DNA from: Flavobacteriales bacterium
GTDB lineage: Bacteria > Bacteroidota > Bacteroidia > Flavobacteriales_D > Crocinitomicaceae
Assembly (NCBI GenBank): GCA_022361195.1
Contig: JAKSBJ010000386.1
Location: 1 to 39,817 of the forward strand
Direction: 5' to 3'
DNA length: 39,817 nucleotides
Position 1 is the stretch's first letter. Each line of letters starts with the position of its first letter. The position numbers and the translations under genes were made by a program. The notes beneath the pieces were generated by a model. That model ran no database searches. It saw only the letters and a list, made by a program, of their open reading frames with translations, and was not told the DNA's origin. Below, piece after piece: positions 25,180-33,966 of this stretch.

Positions 25180-25340
25180 AAACATTGTTTCTAATAAAAT
25201 GGAGAGTGCTTCGCAAATTCGAGAAGATAAAAGTGGAGACCTAAATTCCTTTTTTGACAATATTTATGGTAGATGGTTCTACTTCATAACTTTATTGTAA
25301 CCAAAATGGAAAAGTTGGTTTATAAAATCGACTCAATCCA

Positions 25341-26105
25341 ATGAAAAAAAATAAATCCACACCTCAACTAAAAGTAACGTTCCTGTTTGCTTGTGTATTA
25401 ACGCTTTGCTTTTTCAATAAAGAAGTTAAGGCTCAACAAATTTCCAACATCAATATGGACTCTATTCAGTTGGCCGTAGCCAATCCTGAATCGGACTATT
25501 ATTATCCCACTTTGCTCAAGCGATTAAAAGACCTTGACACTACCTTGAATTTGAAAGAGTACAGACATCTATATTATGGAAATGTATTTGAGAAAAGCTA
25601 TCATCCTTATGGTTCCAGTAAGTTGAGAAAGGACTTTTTAGAGGCTTATGATATTTACTCCCAACAGCCTCAAGAGCTCAAAGGGGTAGTCAAACAAGGA
25701 GACGAAGTTTTGCTTGAAAATCCGGTTGACTTGGAAGTTTTATTGAAAATGGCAATTGCACATTTGGTAATTGGGGAAGATAAAAAAGCCAAAGTATATG
25801 GTAAGATTTATTATTCTTTTTTGGATGTCATTTACAGTAGCGGAAATGGACGGTCGGCTGAATCGGCCTGGGTAGTGACATCGGTTGATGATGAATACCG
25901 TATTGTAGGAGATTTAGGGCTAAGAGTGATGGACCAATCTTTAATAGGAGAGTGTGATCGACTACTTTTTTCCAAAAAAGGACAAAAAAGAAAAACGATG
26001 ATAAAGGAGTTGTACTTCAATGTTCGTTTGCCTTTAACGCATCTTTCAAAGTCTTATGACAAATCACCGTTACCAGATCCGGATAAGAAAGTAGATCAGG
26101 ATTAA
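25341..26105 (+). CDS. DUF4919 exported protein
   Basis: 254-residue protein with a signal peptide (basic MKKNKSTPQLK, then a hydrophobic core, cleavage near VKAQ at about 32). The mature part matches the DUF4919 family of Bacteroidota, with YYPTLLKRLKDLD, YRHLYYGNVFEKSYHPYG, an all-helical middle and DEYRIVGDLGL with QSLIGECDRLLF. Function is unknown; members are periplasmic or surface proteins. Its stop shares the palindrome TTAA with the convergent cytidine deaminase gene. Confidence 0.75.
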   Translation: MKKNKSTPQLKVTFLFACVLTLCFFNKEVKAQQISNINMDSIQLAVANPESDYYYPTLLKRLKDLDTTLNLKEYRHLYYGNVFEKSYHPYGSSKLRKDFLEAYDIYSQQPQELKGVVKQGDEVLLENPVDLEVLLKMAIAHLVIGEDKKAKVYGKIYYSFLDVIYSSGNGRSAESAWVVTSVDDEYRIVGDLGLRVMDQSLIGECDRLLFSKKGQKRKTMIKELYFNVRLPLTHLSKSYDKSPLPDPDKKVDQD

Positions 26106-26581
26106 GATTTTAAGAATTCTCCATCAAAATAAAGAGGTAATAAATCAGCGCAACGGTCAATGACAATTACTTTTCCATTTTTAGCCAGTAAATAAAGCCG
26201 AATGTCAGTTTCTTGTCGTTGCTCAACTTCTAAAAGTGTTTGTCGACAAAGTCCACAGGGAGGAACTGGAGTCGTGGTATTTTGATCCACATAAATAGCC
26301 AAATTTTTAATCTTCAAATTTGGATAGTTAGAGACTGCCGTTGAAAGTAAATTACGTTCTGCACAAATGGAAACGGGATAAGAGGCGTTTTCCATATTAG
26401 CTCCTTTGAGTATGGTTCCATCTTCCAATTGCAAAACAGCGCTCACATGAAAATTGGAATAGGGAGCATAGGCATTGGCCGAAAAACGAATGACTTCCTG
26501 CAACAACTCTTGAATGTCTGCTTCAAATATTTGTGGGCTATCGAATTCCTGATAAGTGAATGAAATTTTTTTTTCGGCCAT
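26102..26581 (-). CDS. cdd: Cytidine deaminase
   Basis: Zinc enzyme of pyrimidine salvage that deaminates cytidine and deoxycytidine to uridines. Motifs: YAPYSNFHVSA near the start, the catalytic ENASYPVSICAERN with the first zinc Cys and proton-shuttling Glu, and PPCGLCRQTLLE with the other two zinc Cys residues. 159 residues from the ATG at 26581 (MAEKKISF), a homotetrameric-class length. The frame's earlier ATG at 26590 lies within the -7 box (CAAAACTA on the plus strand at 26588-26595), so 26581 is used. That box ends only six bases from the ATG. Confidence 0.92.
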   Translation of the reverse strand: MAEKKISFTYQEFDSPQIFEADIQELLQEVIRFSANAYAPYSNFHVSAVLQLEDGTILKGANMENASYPVSICAERNLLSTAVSNYPNLKIKNLAIYVDQNTTTPVPPCGLCRQTLLEVEQRQETDIRLYLLAKNGKVIVIDRCADLLPLYFDGEFLKS

Positions 26582-26587
26582 ATACAA

Positions 26588-26595
26588 CAAAACTA
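26588..26595 (-). promoter_or_regulatory. -7 box for cdd
   Basis: Minus strand TAGTTTTG (perfect TAnnTTTG), ending six bases from the cdd ATG, implying a leader of only a couple of bases. No -33 element at normal spacing. Confidence 0.35.
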
Positions 26596-26669
26596 TAAAA
26601 AATCAGTATGATAGGGTAGAATAGCTACAGTTGAGCCCTTGAGGGCATCTAATTAATTTAAAAATAGCG

Positions 26670-26677
26670 TACATTTG
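26670..26677 (+). promoter_or_regulatory. -7 box for the VTC-domain gene
   Basis: TACATTTG, a perfect match ending five bases before the first ATG (26683). Either the mRNA is leaderless or translation begins at the next Met, 26716. Confidence 0.4.
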
Positions 26678-26682
26678 TCTTT

Positions 26683-27435
26683 ATGCACCCACCAGCCTAC
26701 CCTGAAATAGCGGCTATGCAAGGACTTGATTACATCAGTCTTGCGGAGATGGATGAAGTGAAGTTGTTGAACAGGACGGATACAAAGTTTGTGTTCAAGC
26801 GCAGTCTTTTAAATGAAATTTTACCTTTATTGGCTGAAGATTACCGGGTTTTAAATGTTGAAGGGAATATCATTAGTCGTTATCAGACACTCTACTTTGA
26901 TACAGATGAATACAAGTTTTATCTGGATCATCACAACCAAAAAGGAAACCGCTTCAAAGTTAGAATGCGTAAATATGTTGAGTCCGAACTCTTTTTTCTG
27001 GAGATTAAGAACAAATTCAAAGGAAGAACGGATAAGAAACGTATTATGATTGACGACTTTGAAATGGACATGAAAAAGAAGTCAAAAACTTTTGTGGATG
27101 AGGTATTAGGGGTAGAATTAGATTTGAAGTCGAAACTCTGGAATTCTTTCGGGCGTATAACCTTGGTAAATAAAAAGGAAAAGGAGCGTTTAACACTCGA
27201 CCTTGACTTAACTTTTGAGTGGGATGATCAAAAGCATGTGTATGATCATGTAGTGATCGCCGAGTTGAAGCAGGAAAATGTCAATAGGAACAGTCTTTTT
27301 TATCGTTTGATGAAAAAAAATGGAGTTCGTCCAACGGGAATGAGCAAATATTGCATAGGAGCATTAACTTTGGAGCCTACCTTGAAGTACAACAACTTTA
27401 AAAGAAAAAAATTACTAATAAATAAACTCAAGTAA
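26683..27435 (+). CDS. VTC-domain protein (polyphosphate polymerase-like)
   Basis: 250-residue cytosolic domain of the VTC/CYTH-like triphosphate tunnel family; yeast Vtc4 uses this fold to make polyphosphate from ATP. Tunnel residues seen in order: LNRTDTKFVF with Arg and Lys, SRYQTLYFDT, FKVRMRKY with two Arg, LEIKNKFKGR with Lys, and IAELKQE with the metal-binding Glu. So the basic tunnel looks intact. Start 26683 is the first ATG; 26716 (MQGLDYIS) is possible because of the promoter position. DUF4956 follows 2 bases after the stop, the usual bacterial partnership, so the pair probably works as one unit at the membrane. Confidence 0.85.
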   Translation: MHPPAYPEIAAMQGLDYISLAEMDEVKLLNRTDTKFVFKRSLLNEILPLLAEDYRVLNVEGNIISRYQTLYFDTDEYKFYLDHHNQKGNRFKVRMRKYVESELFFLEIKNKFKGRTDKKRIMIDDFEMDMKKKSKTFVDEVLGVELDLKSKLWNSFGRITLVNKKEKERLTLDLDLTFEWDDQKHVYDHVVIAELKQENVNRNSLFYRLMKKNGVRPTGMSKYCIGALTLEPTLKYNNFKRKKLLINKLK

Positions 27436-27437
27436 CT

Positions 27438-28088
27438 ATGCCACCTGAAGTAGAAGGGTTTCTTGGAATGGAATTAGTTAGCGATGACTTTTATAAATTA
27501 TTGTTTCGCTTCTTCCTTAACATCGTGTTTTTGACGATCATCATTCGTTTTATCTATTATCGAAAAACAAAAAGGAAGGATTACCTCTTTACCTATTACA
27601 TGATCTCTGTGATCTCGTTCATGATCTGTTTTGCTTTAAAGAAGTTGGACATTGATACGGGAATGGGATTAGGACTTTTTGCCATTTTCGGAATCATTCG
27701 TTATCGAACAAATACGGTACGTATTAAGGAAATGACGTACTTATTTATTTCTATTGGTTTGTCCGTAGTAAATGCATTGGCGGGGCGTCAGGTAAGTTAT
27801 GCTGAGCTGATCTTTATCAATGTTGGTGTGACTGCCATGATTTACGGATTAGAGTACTGGTGGATGGTTCGTGCTGAGAGCACAAAGACAATTGTCTACG
27901 AAAAAATTGAACTCGTTAAGCCAGAGAATCATGATAAGTTGATGGAAGATTTAGAACAACGAACTGGTTTGATTATCTCCAGAGTTCAGGTTGGTAAAAT
28001 CGACTTCCTGAGGGATGTCGCCACCATCAAAATTTACTTCAAGCAAGATGAACAGGATGAATACTATCCTGAAGATTTCTCTTACTGA
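27438..28088 (+). CDS. DUF4956 membrane protein, partner of VTC domain
   Basis: 216-residue membrane protein with about three to four helices (roughly 20-40, 50-70, 88-104, 118-140) followed by a cytoplasmic alpha/beta domain ending in YYPEDFSY. The segment GLGLFAIFGIIRYRTNTVRIKEM, read as GLGLFAIFGIIRYRTN then TVRIKEM, is the DUF4956 hallmark. DUF4956 genes commonly sit beside VTC-domain genes, and the 2-base spacing here supports a single translational unit. By analogy with eukaryotic VTC it could anchor the polymerase and move the product across the membrane, but that is inference. Confidence 0.85.
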   Translation: MPPEVEGFLGMELVSDDFYKLLFRFFLNIVFLTIIIRFIYYRKTKRKDYLFTYYMISVISFMICFALKKLDIDTGMGLGLFAIFGIIRYRTNTVRIKEMTYLFISIGLSVVNALAGRQVSYAELIFINVGVTAMIYGLEYWWMVRAESTKTIVYEKIELVKPENHDKLMEDLEQRTGLIISRVQVGKIDFLRDVATIKIYFKQDEQDEYYPEDFSY

Positions 28089-28098
28089 TAAGACAGTT

Positions 28099-29307
28099 TT
28101 ACTCCAGTATTAAAATCTGGCTTTCTTCTCCCACTTTAACAAAGTAAACACCTGCTTTTAAGTTCAGGGAAAACTCCTTTTGTCCAATTTCGGATACAAA
28201 TTCCAGTTGTCCTAGGGTATTGTAGATTCTAACGATGTTATCAACACCTAAGTCTCCTTTAATTCTAAATTGTCCTTTAGTTGGGTTGGGGTAGACAGTC
28301 CATTCCTTAATGGTTGGAATTTCGGTTACTGTTGTTGTATTAGAATGATCGCAGTAGTTCGCAGTTAAAGTTACCGTATATTCCTCCGAATCGGCATAAG
28401 TGTGAATAGGATTTTCTTCGGTTGAAGTAGCTCCGTCACCAAAGTCCCACAAATAAGAAAAAGCGTGCTGAGAAGTATTTGTGAAAGTAGCTGTAAGTCC
28501 ATCCCAACTAACCTCATAAGATGGAACGGGAATAGTATAATCGATAGTAACGCTGTCTACTTCGTTTACAACATGATTGGCCACATCCTGCAAATAAGTT
28601 GCTTGTGTAGCATCAATTCCAGCCGGAACGAAAGTATTCCCTTCGCTAGAAGTTTCAAAAATAACTTCATAAAAAATACAAGCTGCTAAATAAGATCCAA
28701 AAACCGATGGATGGCTACCATCTCCTGTATACAGGGCTGTAAATTCAACTGGAGAAGTTAAGTCTTCATTGATATGTTGAAAGCCAATACCAACTGGAGA
28801 TAGTTTTCCACTGTTTTTATCCGCCATGTAATCGTAAGCAATGTTTAAGCGGTAGTTCATTTTATGAAAAGTGTCAATCGAGTCCCATTGATCATCTCCA
28901 TCTCTTCGTCCCCAAGTGTTAAAAAATAGTGGCTTAGCACAAGCATTGGCAGATCGAATAGAGTCGCACAAAAATTCTGCAAAGGGAAAAACTTCTTCGT
29001 TTACTTGCGACCATGGAAAGGAAGGACGTTGACTTTGATCCTGTAAAACCACATAATCCCATTCATCTTCGGCTATTTTACTCAGTGAGGTGGTATTACT
29101 AGAATGTCCCTCTAAAGTATAACCTCCCGGAGTGTTTTGATCATGAATAAAGGTATTGCCATCAGCTGTGGCTAAATCCTCAATCAGTTGAGGTAGATCG
29201 TTAACGTAGGTATAAGAGTTTCCTAAAAAACAAGCTTTTTTTGTGGTTTGTGAAAAGACGGTAACGCCAATAAATAAACCAATACAGATGGATAAAGTCC
29301 CCTTCAT
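28099..29307 (-). CDS. Exported SGNH-type hydrolase with PKD and T9SS sorting domains
   Basis: 402 residues, three parts. A signal peptide (MKGTLSICIGLFIGVTVFSQ) leads into an SGNH/GDSL-like domain (about 25-240) with the nucleophile-type motif FLGNSYT, an FFNTWGRRDG block and a C-terminal GDGSHPSVFG supplying the Asp-His pair. A PKD domain (about 265-325) contains the diagnostic YLWDFGDGATSTEENP. A T9SS type A tail (about 330-402) starts TVYPNPTKGQF and ends VGEESQILILE. So it is a surface or secreted esterase/lipase-like enzyme; substrate unknown. The upstream TTG at 29313 is in frame but the ATG at 29307 is preferred. Confidence 0.85.
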   Translation of the reverse strand: MKGTLSICIGLFIGVTVFSQTTKKACFLGNSYTYVNDLPQLIEDLATADGNTFIHDQNTPGGYTLEGHSSNTTSLSKIAEDEWDYVVLQDQSQRPSFPWSQVNEEVFPFAEFLCDSIRSANACAKPLFFNTWGRRDGDDQWDSIDTFHKMNYRLNIAYDYMADKNSGKLSPVGIGFQHINEDLTSPVEFTALYTGDGSHPSVFGSYLAACIFYEVIFETSSEGNTFVPAGIDATQATYLQDVANHVVNEVDSVTIDYTIPVPSYEVSWDGLTATFTNTSQHAFSYLWDFGDGATSTEENPIHTYADSEEYTVTLTANYCDHSNTTTVTEIPTIKEWTVYPNPTKGQFRIKGDLGVDNIVRIYNTLGQLEFVSEIGQKEFSLNLKAGVYFVKVGEESQILILE

Positions 29308-29357
29308 TTGCAATTCAATTTTTGCAAAGGACGATAGAGGTTGTGGTAAGGTTGATT

Positions 29358-29381
29358 AAAAAAAGACCTTTTTAAAGGTCC
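29358..29381 (-). terminator. Terminator of the TonB-C-like protein gene
   Basis: On the minus strand GACCTTTAAAAAGGTC forms a hairpin followed by seven T, 13 bases after the gene's stop. Confidence 0.75.
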
Positions 29382-29393
29382 AAAATTGGAATC

Positions 29394-29741
29394 CTAATCT
29401 TCATCTGATTCTTCTCTAAGCACATTAATTTGTACTTGTCCTTGATGATGTTTAGGGAAAGCATAGCCCACTTCAAATGAAAGTTGTTTCAAGATTCTGT
29501 TTTTAGCAGAGATCAACAAACGAGTACTTTTAAGAGTTGTTTTATCATTGTTTAACTGACATCCTGTTACTTTCCCGTCCATGTCTACTGCAATGTTAAA
29601 TACAATAGTACCAGTGGTGTCCGCATACAAATTGTAATCAATATCTGTAGCAATTGCACGTCCGTCAGTTGCTAAATCGCCCATAACTTGTGCTTTTGCC
29701 GTAGCAGAGAAAAGCAGAAATAAAATGAATAGTTTTTTCAT
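29394..29741 (-). CDS. Small secreted protein resembling a lone TonB C-terminal domain
   Basis: 115 residues with a clean signal peptide (MKKLFILFLLFSATAKAQ, cleavage after AQ). The mature part of about 95 residues reads GTIVFNIAVDMDGKVTGCQL, then a helix (LKSTRLLISAKNRILKQLSF) and a final strand QGQVQINV. This is the strand-helix-strand pattern of TonB C-terminal domains, which usually hang from a membrane anchor, but here there is only a signal peptide and no membrane helix. The C-terminal tail is acidic. Stand-alone TonB-C-like proteins occur in Bacteroidota; function unknown. It lies between recG and the SGNH hydrolase, separated by a terminator. Confidence 0.68.
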   Translation of the reverse strand: MKKLFILFLLFSATAKAQVMGDLATDGRAIATDIDYNLYADTTGTIVFNIAVDMDGKVTGCQLNNDKTTLKSTRLLISAKNRILKQLSFEVGYAFPKHHQGQVQINVLREESDED

Positions 29742-29783
29742 GTTTGTTGATTTGGGGGGAAAATTACAAAATTTGTGCCTAAA

Positions 29784-31883
29784 TCAACTTATCCTGCTCC
29801 AGTTAGGTTTGGATTTTAAGATTTGTCTTAAGGCTTGAGCTAGTTTAGCGTGCTCTGCTAATTTAAAGGTTGGATCTTTTTGCAGTAGTTCCATGGCCGC
29901 ATCTCGGGCAATGGTTACAATTTGTCCGTCACGAGATAAATCAGACAATTTTAAATTCAAAATTCCACTTTGTTGAGTTCCCATGATGTCTCCCGGTCCA
30001 CGAAGTTTTAAATCAGCCTCCGAAATTTTAAAACCATCATTGGTATCACACATAGTTTGGATTCGTGTTTTTGCATCTTCACTTAACTTATAACCGCTCA
30101 TTAAAATACAGTATGACTGTTCTCCTCCTCGTCCAACACGGCCTCTTAATTGATGTAGTTGCGAAAGTCCAAATTTTTCAGAGCTTTCAATAATCATTAC
30201 CGAGGCGTTCGGAACATCGACTCCTACTTCAATAACTGTCGTGGCAACTAAAATATTGGTGACTCCCCGAGCAAATAAATCCATTTCGTAGTCTTTATCC
30301 TCAGGCTTCATTTTCCCATGAACGATACTTACTTTATAGTCAGGCAATGGAAAACGGCGGGTGATAGCGTCATGTCCATCCATTAAATTTTGATAATCCA
30401 TTTTCTCTGACTCCTGAATAAGCGGATAGACAATATAGACTTGTCGCCCTTTTTTGATCTCATCTTCTATAAACTGGAAGACTTTTAATCGTGAAGATTC
30501 TTGCCGATGACTGGTCTGAATATGCTTACGTCCTGGAGGTAGTTCGTCGATTACAGAAACATCCAAATCTCCATAAAAGGTTAGTGCCAATGTTCTTGGA
30601 ATAGGGGTAGCGGTCATCACTAAAACATGAGGTGGTAAGGTGTTTTTCTTCCATAAACGTGATCGTTGCGCGACTCCAAAACGATGTTGTTCGTCAATTA
30701 CGGCGATTCCCAAATTAGCATATTTGACTTTGTCTTCTAGTAAGGCATGAGTTCCTACTAAAATGTCTATTTCTCCCGCTTCTAAAGCAGCATGCAATGG
30801 TTTTCGTTCTGATTGTTTCTTAGAACCTGTAAGGAGTTCAACCCGAACTCCCAGTTTTTCAAGGAACTTCTTAATGGTTTTATAATGCTGATTGGCTAAA
30901 ATCTCAGTTGGGGCCATTAAGCAGGCTTGATATCCATTGCCAATAGCAATTAACATACTGAATATGGCTACCAGGGTTTTTCCACTTCCTACATCTCCTT
31001 GCAGCAATCGGTTCATATGTAAACCGGACGACATGTCTTTGCGAATTTCTTTGATTACCCTTTTCTGCGCTCCAGTTAAATCAAATGGGAGGTGATTTTT
31101 ATACAGTTCATTAAAGTAATCTCCAACATTGGGTAAAACATGCCCTTTAATCTTTTTTTGAGAAATCTGTTTTCGTAGCAATAACTCCAATTGCAAAAAA
31201 AATAATTCTTCAAACTTTAGGCGAATTTGAGCTTTCTTGGCTTCGTCAAAATTAACAGGTGCATGAATAGCCATAAAGGCTTTTTCTCGCTCCATTAAGT
31301 TGTATTCTGATCGAATCCAATCTGGAAGATTTTCGTTAATGTGTCCCTTGGCGTAAGGAAGTAATTGTTTAACGATTTTTTCAAACCCTTTGCTGTCAAA
31401 CCCTAATGATTGTAGCTTCTCACCACTATGGTAAACAGCCTGTAGTCCTAATAACTCATCTTTTCCTTCTCCTATAAATTCTAATTCGGGATGGGCAATG
31501 TTAATCTTTAATCCAAATTTTTTAGGTCGACCGTATACTTTGACTTTTGTTCCGGTTTTTAAGTTGGGTTTAATCCACTTAATTCCTTTAAACCAAACCA
31601 GATCCAAGCGACCAGTCCCATCTTCAAATTTAGCCTCAAGCCTTTTGTTTCTTGGGCCGCCAACTTCCTTAACCGAAACCAATGTTCCTTTTAACTGAAC
31701 GGCTCCCTGATGATGTGGAATTTGAGAAACAGTTTGATAAGATGAGCGATCAACATAACGAAAAGGGAAATAATTGATCAAATCCCGATACGTAAAAATT
31801 CCGGCTTCCTTCCGCAAAATTTCCCCTCTTCGGGGACCAATCCCTTTCAAGTATTCAATAGGCGTAGAAAGCAAATCACTCAT
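29784..31883 (-). CDS. recG: ATP-dependent DNA helicase RecG
   Basis: Replication-restart and branch-migration helicase that regresses stalled forks. N-terminal wedge/OB domain (residues about 50-200), then helicase motifs: I LLQGDVGSGKT, Ia MAPTEILANQH, II VIDEQHRFGV, III VMTATPIPRT, IV region, V VGVDVPNASV and VI QLHQLRGRVGRGG. The family C-terminal hook with LRGPGDIMGTQQSG is present. 699 residues, normal length. ATG at 31883 (MSDLLSTPIEY) fits RecG N termini. A single gene, divergent from the cytochrome operon. Confidence 0.96.
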   Translation of the reverse strand: MSDLLSTPIEYLKGIGPRRGEILRKEAGIFTYRDLINYFPFRYVDRSSYQTVSQIPHHQGAVQLKGTLVSVKEVGGPRNKRLEAKFEDGTGRLDLVWFKGIKWIKPNLKTGTKVKVYGRPKKFGLKINIAHPELEFIGEGKDELLGLQAVYHSGEKLQSLGFDSKGFEKIVKQLLPYAKGHINENLPDWIRSEYNLMEREKAFMAIHAPVNFDEAKKAQIRLKFEELFFLQLELLLRKQISQKKIKGHVLPNVGDYFNELYKNHLPFDLTGAQKRVIKEIRKDMSSGLHMNRLLQGDVGSGKTLVAIFSMLIAIGNGYQACLMAPTEILANQHYKTIKKFLEKLGVRVELLTGSKKQSERKPLHAALEAGEIDILVGTHALLEDKVKYANLGIAVIDEQHRFGVAQRSRLWKKNTLPPHVLVMTATPIPRTLALTFYGDLDVSVIDELPPGRKHIQTSHRQESSRLKVFQFIEDEIKKGRQVYIVYPLIQESEKMDYQNLMDGHDAITRRFPLPDYKVSIVHGKMKPEDKDYEMDLFARGVTNILVATTVIEVGVDVPNASVMIIESSEKFGLSQLHQLRGRVGRGGEQSYCILMSGYKLSEDAKTRIQTMCDTNDGFKISEADLKLRGPGDIMGTQQSGILNLKLSDLSRDGQIVTIARDAAMELLQKDPTFKLAEHAKLAQALRQILKSKPNWSRIS

Positions 31884-32050
31884 TAAAGCCCTAAATTATT
31901 GCTTTTTTGAAAAATGGACGGATTGATTTTTAAATAAGTCCAAATGAATGGGGAGATTTTGCTTTGTTTGAATTAAAAATCTATGTTTAACCGTATAAAA
32001 TTCAGATGAATTTGTAACTTGTAAGAGTTTTTTGGAATCAAAGTACTGAA

Positions 32051-33094
32051 ATGTTTAAGAACCCTATCTACATCGCAGCAGGACTGCTAGTGTTGTCTAT
32101 TGCCTTTGCGTTTACTCCTTCCGGTCAAGGGAAAATGTCTGCTTACTTTCCAGATAAAGAGGTTGATCAGGCCACTTTAAAGGAAATGTATGTGGAAGAT
32201 GCTTTATTGGATTTGGGAGACGAGAAACCCATTCACTTCATCGAAAAATTAGATGCTGATTCAGCTCGAATGGGAGAGGAAATGGTAAAATATGGACGAT
32301 TGTTGGATAAATCAAACAAACGAATCTCGAAATATTTTGTTTGTACTGATTGTCACAATGTTCAAATGGAGTCGGCTGATCCGGCTGATGAATCACCAGC
32401 GGCAGTTTTAGAATACAGTAAAAAGAACAAAATTCCATTTTTGCCGGCTTCTACCTTTTACGGTATGTTTAATAAACGCCATTGGTATAACGGTGATTAT
32501 GAAAAGAAGTATGGTGATTTGGTGGCTCCAACGCGTGATACCCTGGCAAATGCAATTCAATTGTGTGCTGTGCAATGTTCACAGGGAAGAGAATTAGTTA
32601 ATTGGGAAATTCGTTCCATCATGCACTATTATAAATCCATTGGATTTAAGATTAAGGATTTGAATTTTTCAAAGGAGGAAAGAAAAGAGTTAAAAGGGTA
32701 TATCTCCAAAAACAATGATAAAGCCATTGGTTTATTGAAAAAGAAATACAGTCAGGCCAACCCTGCAACTTTTGGTCATGTTGAAAAACCAAAGATGGAT
32801 TCGTATCAACCCAATGCAGAAAATGGAGAGTACATCTACCAATATGGTTGTTTACATTGTCACGCGGTTGAAAAAGAAATGACCAATTTTGATTTGGGGA
32901 ATAATAAGCTGGATTTTAAATTTTTGCATTCCAAATTTGAGGCAAGTCACCACTCATTGCTTTATGTTACCCGAAAAGGAACCTATGCTTTTAATGGTCG
33001 AAGACAATATATGCCTCAGTATTCAATGGAAAAAATGAGTGATGAGCAATTACTTGACCTAATGTATTATATAACCTCCAAAGCCGAAGAATGA
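32051..33094 (+). CDS. Diheme c-type cytochrome with a degenerate middle motif
   Basis: 347-residue exported cytochrome, first of three overlapping genes. An N-terminal hydrophobic segment (about 5-22) may be an anchor or signal peptide. Two intact heme-attachment sites CxxCH: CTDCH at 98-102 and CLHCH at 267-271. A third place, CAVQCSQGREL at 172-182, has paired Cys but no following His, so it probably does not bind heme covalently, although the flanking pattern resembles a cytochrome domain. A Met at about 321 (YMPQYS) is a plausible axial ligand. Location periplasmic, perhaps membrane-anchored. Its stop overlaps the next gene by 4 bases (ATGA), so it is part of an electron-transfer operon; substrate unknown. 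Confidence 0.85.
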   Translation: MFKNPIYIAAGLLVLSIAFAFTPSGQGKMSAYFPDKEVDQATLKEMYVEDALLDLGDEKPIHFIEKLDADSARMGEEMVKYGRLLDKSNKRISKYFVCTDCHNVQMESADPADESPAAVLEYSKKNKIPFLPASTFYGMFNKRHWYNGDYEKKYGDLVAPTRDTLANAIQLCAVQCSQGRELVNWEIRSIMHYYKSIGFKIKDLNFSKEERKELKGYISKNNDKAIGLLKKKYSQANPATFGHVEKPKMDSYQPNAENGEYIYQYGCLHCHAVEKEMTNFDLGNNKLDFKFLHSKFEASHHSLLYVTRKGTYAFNGRRQYMPQYSMEKMSDEQLLDLMYYITSKAEE

Positions 33095-33966
33095 AAAAAA
33101 TAGTGGGAATTTTAACCGTATTGCTGACTGTTTCAACTGTAGGAAAAGCGCAGGATACGGAATATGTTAACGAAACCTTTTCTGGGACCCGGGTTTTGTG
33201 GAATCACTCGGTAGAAATGCTTCCAAAACGAACTTTAGAGTTTATTGTATCTCACAAATTTGGAGATGTTTTAGCTGAAGATGAAAATGGAAAATTAGGA
33301 CCGAATATTAATGAGTGGTTCGGCCTGGATAATTTGGCGGATGTTAGAATTGCATTTGAATACGGAATTTTGGATAACCTCAATATAGGTTTGGGACGAA
33401 GTAAAGGAATTGATGCTACTCGTCAGGTGGTAGATGGTTATGTGAAATACCTCTTTTTGAAGCAAAAAACACAAGGAATGCCAATTAGTTTGGTATATAC
33501 CGGATCCATGATTTTACCTTATCAAAAGGCAAGTACAGATAGTACTTCGGTAGCTTCCTATCCAACTTTTGCACACCGTTTCACTTTTACCAATCAGTTG
33601 CACATTGCTCGTAAATTTGGAGACCGATTAAGTATGCAGCTAAACGTAGGAGTAAATCATCGAAACTATGTAGGGCATAATGATATAAATACATTGGTTT
33701 TTGCTGGTGGAGGAATTCGATTCAGAATGACCAAAAACATTGGCGTAATTGTAGAGTATCACCACGTATTAAATCGTGATTTGACTTTTAATCAAAATCC
33801 ACTGAGTGTAGGAATTGAATTATTAACGGGAGGACATGCATTTACCTTTGGGTATTCTAATGCCAGAGGAATTAATGAAAATCTATTTATTCCGGGAACA
33901 ACTTCTAATTGGTTAAGTGGTGAATTTAGATTAGGTTTTGGTATTAATCGAAGATTTAAGCTATGA
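33091..33966 (+). CDS. DUF5777-family predicted outer-membrane beta-barrel
   Basis: 291-residue protein with a signal peptide (MKKIVGILTVLLTVSTVGKAQ, cleavage after AQ). Alternating hydrophobic/polar strands run throughout, with aromatic residues spaced as in barrels and a C-terminal RLGFGINRRFKL ending. Segments such as LPKRTLEFIVSHKFGDV, IAFEYGILDNLNIGLGRSKG and VGVNHRNYVGHND match the DUF5777 family, predicted barrels found in Bacteroidota beside cytochromes. It overlaps the upstream cytochrome (4 bases) and the downstream heme-motif lipoprotein (4 bases), so the three proteins are expected to be made together. Barrel prediction is mine by eye. Confidence 0.75.
   Translation: MKKIVGILTVLLTVSTVGKAQDTEYVNETFSGTRVLWNHSVEMLPKRTLEFIVSHKFGDVLAEDENGKLGPNINEWFGLDNLADVRIAFEYGILDNLNIGLGRSKGIDATRQVVDGYVKYLFLKQKTQGMPISLVYTGSMILPYQKASTDSTSVASYPTFAHRFTFTNQLHIARKFGDRLSMQLNVGVNHRNYVGHNDINTLVFAGGGIRFRMTKNIGVIVEYHHVLNRDLTFNQNPLSVGIELLTGGHAFTFGYSNARGINENLFIPGTTSNWLSGEFRLGFGINRRFKL

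Noticed and set aside
25141..25260. 40-residue N-terminal extension of PdhA
   Set aside because: It contains the TATATTTG promoter box and does not resemble E1-alpha proteins.
31884..32050. Possible promoter TGAATTTG upstream of the cytochrome gene
   Set aside because: One mismatch to TAnnTTTG at a key position and no -33 TTG at usual spacing; too weak to list.
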